Positions 61,282 to 64,000 of a stretch of 64,000 bases of DNA are shown one piece after another. Below the pieces are notes generated by a model. The model was not told the origin of the DNA and ran no database searches. It saw only the letters and a program-made list of their open reading frames with translations. Every line of letters begins with the position of its first letter. Position 1 is the first letter of the stretch. A program made the translations under genes and the position numbers. Origin of the DNA: JABDII01 sp963815325 (lineage in GTDB: Bacteria; Gemmatimonadota; Gemmatimonadetes; Gemmatimonadales; GWC2-71-9); the NCBI GenBank assembly GCA_963815325.1, contig CAWFGG010000007.1, forward strand, positions 186,001-250,000, read 5' to 3'.

Positions 61282-62711
61282 CAGTGCTTCGCCAGCGTTT
61301 CGGCCTTTTCGATGGCTTCGGCGATGCTGCCGACCATATAGAAGGCCTGTTCCGGCAGGTGATCGAATTCTCCGGACAAGACCCGCTCGAAACTCTCGAC
61401 CGTCTCGTCCAGTTTGACGTACTTTCCAGCGAAGCCGGTGAACTGCTCGGCCACGAAGAACGGCTGTGACAGGAACCGCTGGATCCGGCGGGCCCGAGCC
61501 ACGATGAGCTTGTCTTCTTCACTCAACTCGTCCATGCCCAAGATGGCGATGATGTCCTGCAGCGCCTTGTAGCGCTGGAGCGTGCGCTGGACGCCAATGG
61601 CCACGTTGTAGTGCCGTTCCCCGATGAATTGCGCGTCGAGAATGCGGCTCGAGCTATCGAGCGGATCGACCGCGGGATAGATCCCCAACTCGGAAATGGC
61701 CCGCGAGAGCACCACCGTCGCGTCCAGGTGGGCGAAGGCCGCGGCCGGTGCCGGATCGGTCAGGTCGTCAGCCGGTACGTAGATCGCCTGGACCGAGGTG
61801 ATGGATCCCTTGGTGGTGGACGTGATCCGTTCCTGAAGGTCACCCATCTCGGTGGCCAGCGTGGGCTGGTATCCCACCGCGCTCGGCATTCGGCCCAGGA
61901 GCGCGGACACTTCCGAGCCCGCCTGGGTGAACCGGAAGATGTTGTCGATGAACAGCAGCACGTCCTGCCCCTCGACATCCCGGAAATACTCCGCCACGGT
62001 GAGGCCGCTCAATCCCACGCGCAATCGCGCGCCGGGCGGCTCGTTCATCTGGCCGTAGATAAGCGCGGTGGAGTTGATGACCCCGCTTTCCTTCATCTCC
62101 AGGTAGAGGTCGTTGCCCTCACGGGTCCGTTCCCCGACGCCGCAGAACACCGACTTCCCACCGTGCCCCTTCGCGACGTTGTTGATGAGTTCCATGATGA
62201 TCACGGTCTTGCCGACGCCGGCGCCGCCGAAGAGTCCGATCTTGCCGCCCTTCACGAAGGGGGCGATGAGGTCGATGACCTTGATACCCGTCTCGAAGAC
62301 CTCGGTCTTGGGTTCGAGGTCGGTGAACTTCGGTGTCTCGCGGTGGATGGGCCAGCGCTCGTTCGATGCAGGGATCGGCGCCCCGCCGTCTACCGGCTCG
62401 CCGAGCACATTGAGAATCCGCCCCAGCGCCGCCGTGCCGACCGGTACCGTGATCGGTCCGCCTGTATCGATCACGTCCATCCCACGGACGACGCCATCGG
62501 TACTGCTCATGGCCACCGCCCGAACTTGATTCTGGCCGATGTGCTGCTGAACTTCGGCGACCAGCTTGACTGGGAGCACGCCGCTCGAATCGTCCAGCTT
62601 CAGCGCCGTGTAGATTTCCGGTAGGTGTTCGGGCTCGAACTCAACATCGAGCACCGGCCCGATGACTCGCACGACCTTGCCGACATTCTTAGTGCGGGTT
62701 GCGGTTGTCAT
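61281..62711 (-). CDS. atpD: ATP synthase F1 beta subunit
   Basis: 476 residues from ATG 62711 (62726 is also in frame, but its Shine-Dalgarno GAGGG would touch the start codon). P-loop GGAGVGKT near residue 157, GERTREGNDLY near 190, LLFIDNIFRFTQAGSEVSALL near 254, and the C-terminal LSQPFFVAEQFTG. Catalytic subunit of F1. Minus-strand operon atpA-atpG-atpD-atpC. Confidence 0.96.
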   Translation of the reverse strand: MTTATRTKNVGKVVRVIGPVLDVEFEPEHLPEIYTALKLDDSSGVLPVKLVAEVQQHIGQNQVRAVAMSSTDGVVRGMDVIDTGGPITVPVGTAALGRILNVLGEPVDGGAPIPASNERWPIHRETPKFTDLEPKTEVFETGIKVIDLIAPFVKGGKIGLFGGAGVGKTVIIMELINNVAKGHGGKSVFCGVGERTREGNDLYLEMKESGVINSTALIYGQMNEPPGARLRVGLSGLTVAEYFRDVEGQDVLLFIDNIFRFTQAGSEVSALLGRMPSAVGYQPTLATEMGDLQERITSTTKGSITSVQAIYVPADDLTDPAPAAAFAHLDATVVLSRAISELGIYPAVDPLDSSSRILDAQFIGERHYNVAIGVQRTLQRYKALQDIIAILGMDELSEEDKLIVARARRIQRFLSQPFFVAEQFTGFAGKYVKLDETVESFERVLSGEFDHLPEQAFYMVGSIAEAIEKAETLAKH

Positions 62712-62741
62712 GTTCGCTGGTTCCATCCCTCGTAAAGGGTC

Positions 62742-63620
62742 TTATTGCTCGAGCGCCGCGGCGCCGCCGACGATCTCCGCAATTTCCTGGGTGATTTGCG
62801 CTTGTCGTTGCCGGTTGAACGTGCGCCGGAGCACGTCGAGAATCTCGCCGGCATTGTCTGTCGCGTTCTTCATGGCCGTGCGGCGAGCGCCTTGCTCCGA
62901 CGCGGCGGTCTCCACCAAGCCGCGGAAAATGACATTGCGCACATAGAGCGGCAACAGCTCGCTCAGGAGCTCATCGGGCCCCGGCTTCAACAGGTAGTTG
63001 GGGTGGCGGGCTCGGGCTGCCGGCGGCTCCACCGGCAGCACGCGGAGCGTGGCGGGTGGCGTGGAAATAGCGCTCGCGAAGTGAGCGTACACCAAATCGA
63101 CGCGGGCAAGCTGGCCGTCGGCGTACGCCCGGATCAGCCCCTCCGCCACCTCGGCCGCGTGGGCCGACGTCGGCTTGTCCCCGATATCAATTCGTGCGGA
63201 AGCCAGCGGCCGCCCGATGTACTTGAAATAGCCGATGCCCTTTTTGCCGATGGCGTGAAGATCGACGGTATAGTGGACCCGTTCGAGCGCCTCCATCCGA
63301 GCCTGGGCTTCCCTGATCAGATTGGCATTGAAGCCGCCTGCCAGGCCCCGGTTGGAGGTCAGCAGAATGACGGCGGCCCGGGTCGGACCACCCTTATCCG
63401 GCGGGGGCGGCCGGCGCAGGAGCGGGAAGCGCTCCTCCAGCTCGGGGGTCACGAGGTCGGCGATGGCCTGGGTTAGGGACTCGGCGTACGGCCGCGCGGC
63501 GACCACGCGACTCTGAGCGCGCCGGAGTTTCGACGTGGCCACCAGTTCCATCGTCCGGGTGATCTTACGCGTGTTCTGGACGGAGCGGATCCGCCCCTTC
63601 AGCTGCCGGGCTTTAGCCAT
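62742..63620 (-). CDS. atpG: ATP synthase F1 gamma subunit
   Basis: 292 residues. N-terminal helix RQLKGRIRSVQNTRKITRTM and C-terminal DNAGEILDVLRRTFNRQRQA with AQITQEIAEIVGGAAALEQ are the gamma signatures; VILLTSNRGLAGGFNANLI marks the globular part. Rotor shaft of F1. Overlaps the atpA stop by eight bases. Confidence 0.94.
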   Translation of the reverse strand: MAKARQLKGRIRSVQNTRKITRTMELVATSKLRRAQSRVVAARPYAESLTQAIADLVTPELEERFPLLRRPPPPDKGGPTRAAVILLTSNRGLAGGFNANLIREAQARMEALERVHYTVDLHAIGKKGIGYFKYIGRPLASARIDIGDKPTSAHAAEVAEGLIRAYADGQLARVDLVYAHFASAISTPPATLRVLPVEPPAARARHPNYLLKPGPDELLSELLPLYVRNVIFRGLVETAASEQGARRTAMKNATDNAGEILDVLRRTFNRQRQAQITQEIAEIVGGAAALEQ

Positions 63621-64000
63621 GCGCGGGGTCGAAGAGCGGCTTGAACGCCTTGATGGCGGCCTTCAGTTGGCTGGTGATTTCCTCAGTGAGTTCCTTCTTG
63701 GTCCGGATCCCGCTGAGCACGTCCGGATGGGTGGCATCGAGGAAGGCCAGGAAGTCCTTCTCCCACTTGCGGATGTCCTCGACCTCCACATCGTCGAGGT
63801 GACCGTTGGTGACGGCATAGATGACGACGACCTGCCGCTCCACCGGCACAGGCTCATACTGCGGCTGCTTCAGGATCTCGACAGTTCGGGCGCCGCGTGC
63901 AAGCTGCCGCTGCGTTGCGGCATCGAGTTCGGACCCGAACTGGGCAAAGGCCTCGAGCTCGCGGTACTGCGCCAGGCCGAGCCGCAGCGGGCCGGCCACT
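63613..64000 (-). CDS. atpA: ATP synthase F1 alpha subunit, C-terminal end (cut by window edge)
   Basis: The last 128 residues: the C-terminal helical domain with LRLGLAQYRELEAFAQFGSELD, EILKQPQYEPVPVERQVV and VIYAVTNGHLDDVEVEDI. The gene continues beyond position 64000. Non-catalytic nucleotide-binding subunit of F1. Confidence 0.93.
   Translation of the reverse strand, partial: VAGPLRLGLAQYRELEAFAQFGSELDAATQRQLARGARTVEILKQPQYEPVPVERQVVVIYAVTNGHLDDVEVEDIRKWEKDFLAFLDATHPDVLSGIRTKKELTEEITSQLKAAIKAFKPLFDPAHG

Overview
The window is one continuous, high-GC, gene-dense chromosomal stretch from a Gram-negative bacterium with an outer membrane: it carries a Kdo transferase, a TonB-dependent receptor, several outer-membrane barrels and many lipoproteins. 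The mix of CarboxypepD_reg-type TonB receptor, DUF1684 and DUF3108 proteins, an M28 peptidase with a C-terminal fibronectin-like tail and a minor-pilin operon resembles Gemmatimonadota. That placement is inference, since no rRNA gene is present. I saw no tRNA, rRNA, CRISPR array, insertion sequence, prophage or replication origin.

Layout. (1) 1-4774, plus strand: a tightly overlapping operon, cut by the left edge, for a class I benzoyl-CoA-reductase-like enzyme: two hydroxyacyl-CoA-dehydratase-type subunits, two different ATP-driven activator subunits, a small unknown protein, and a zinc alcohol dehydrogenase of the 6-hydroxycyclohexene-carbonyl-CoA dehydrogenase type. (2) 4.8-11.3 kb: hemerythrin, M28 peptidase, propeller lipoprotein plus TonB receptor. 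(3) 11.3-15.7 kb, minus: minor pilins (two PilX-like genes, PilW-, PilV- and FimT/GspH-like) behind a palindromic sigma-54-type site. (4) 16-19.6 kb, minus: assembly factors for the CuA site of cytochrome oxidase (Sco, PCuAC, CtaG) and an AcpH-like protein. (5) 19.6-31.6 kb: mixed genes, including a POT transporter, PuuD-like amidase, glycosyltransferases and a TlpA-like protein. (6) 31.6-38.7 kb, plus: lipA-pdhA-pdhB-pdhC-lpd-(membrane protein)-lipB, that is, pyruvate dehydrogenase with its lipoylation enzymes. (7) 39-45 kb: M20 peptidase, macrodomain, two zinc proteases and a barrel. (8) 45.3-53.4 kb, plus: dnaE-accA-ricT-metG, then an M23 protein. (9) 53.5-59.3 kb: LemA/nucleotidyltransferase/TPM, DsbA-like, CPBP protease, waaA. 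(10) 59.3-64 kb, minus: atpA(partial)-atpG-atpD-atpC followed by barrels and a lipoprotein.

Two things colour the whole reading. First, between 6.0 and 32.0 kb at least seven genes are broken, and where the break can be placed it is always repaired by deleting one base. lipA is among them, so single-base insertion errors in the assembly are more likely than true decay. The second half of the window shows none. Second, short repeats with a 7-base period recur in at least three intergenic gaps.

The most interesting system is the aryl-CoA reductase operon at the left edge. It implies anaerobic aromatic catabolism in an organism that also encodes cytochrome-oxidase assembly and pyruvate dehydrogenase, so a facultative life style is plausible.
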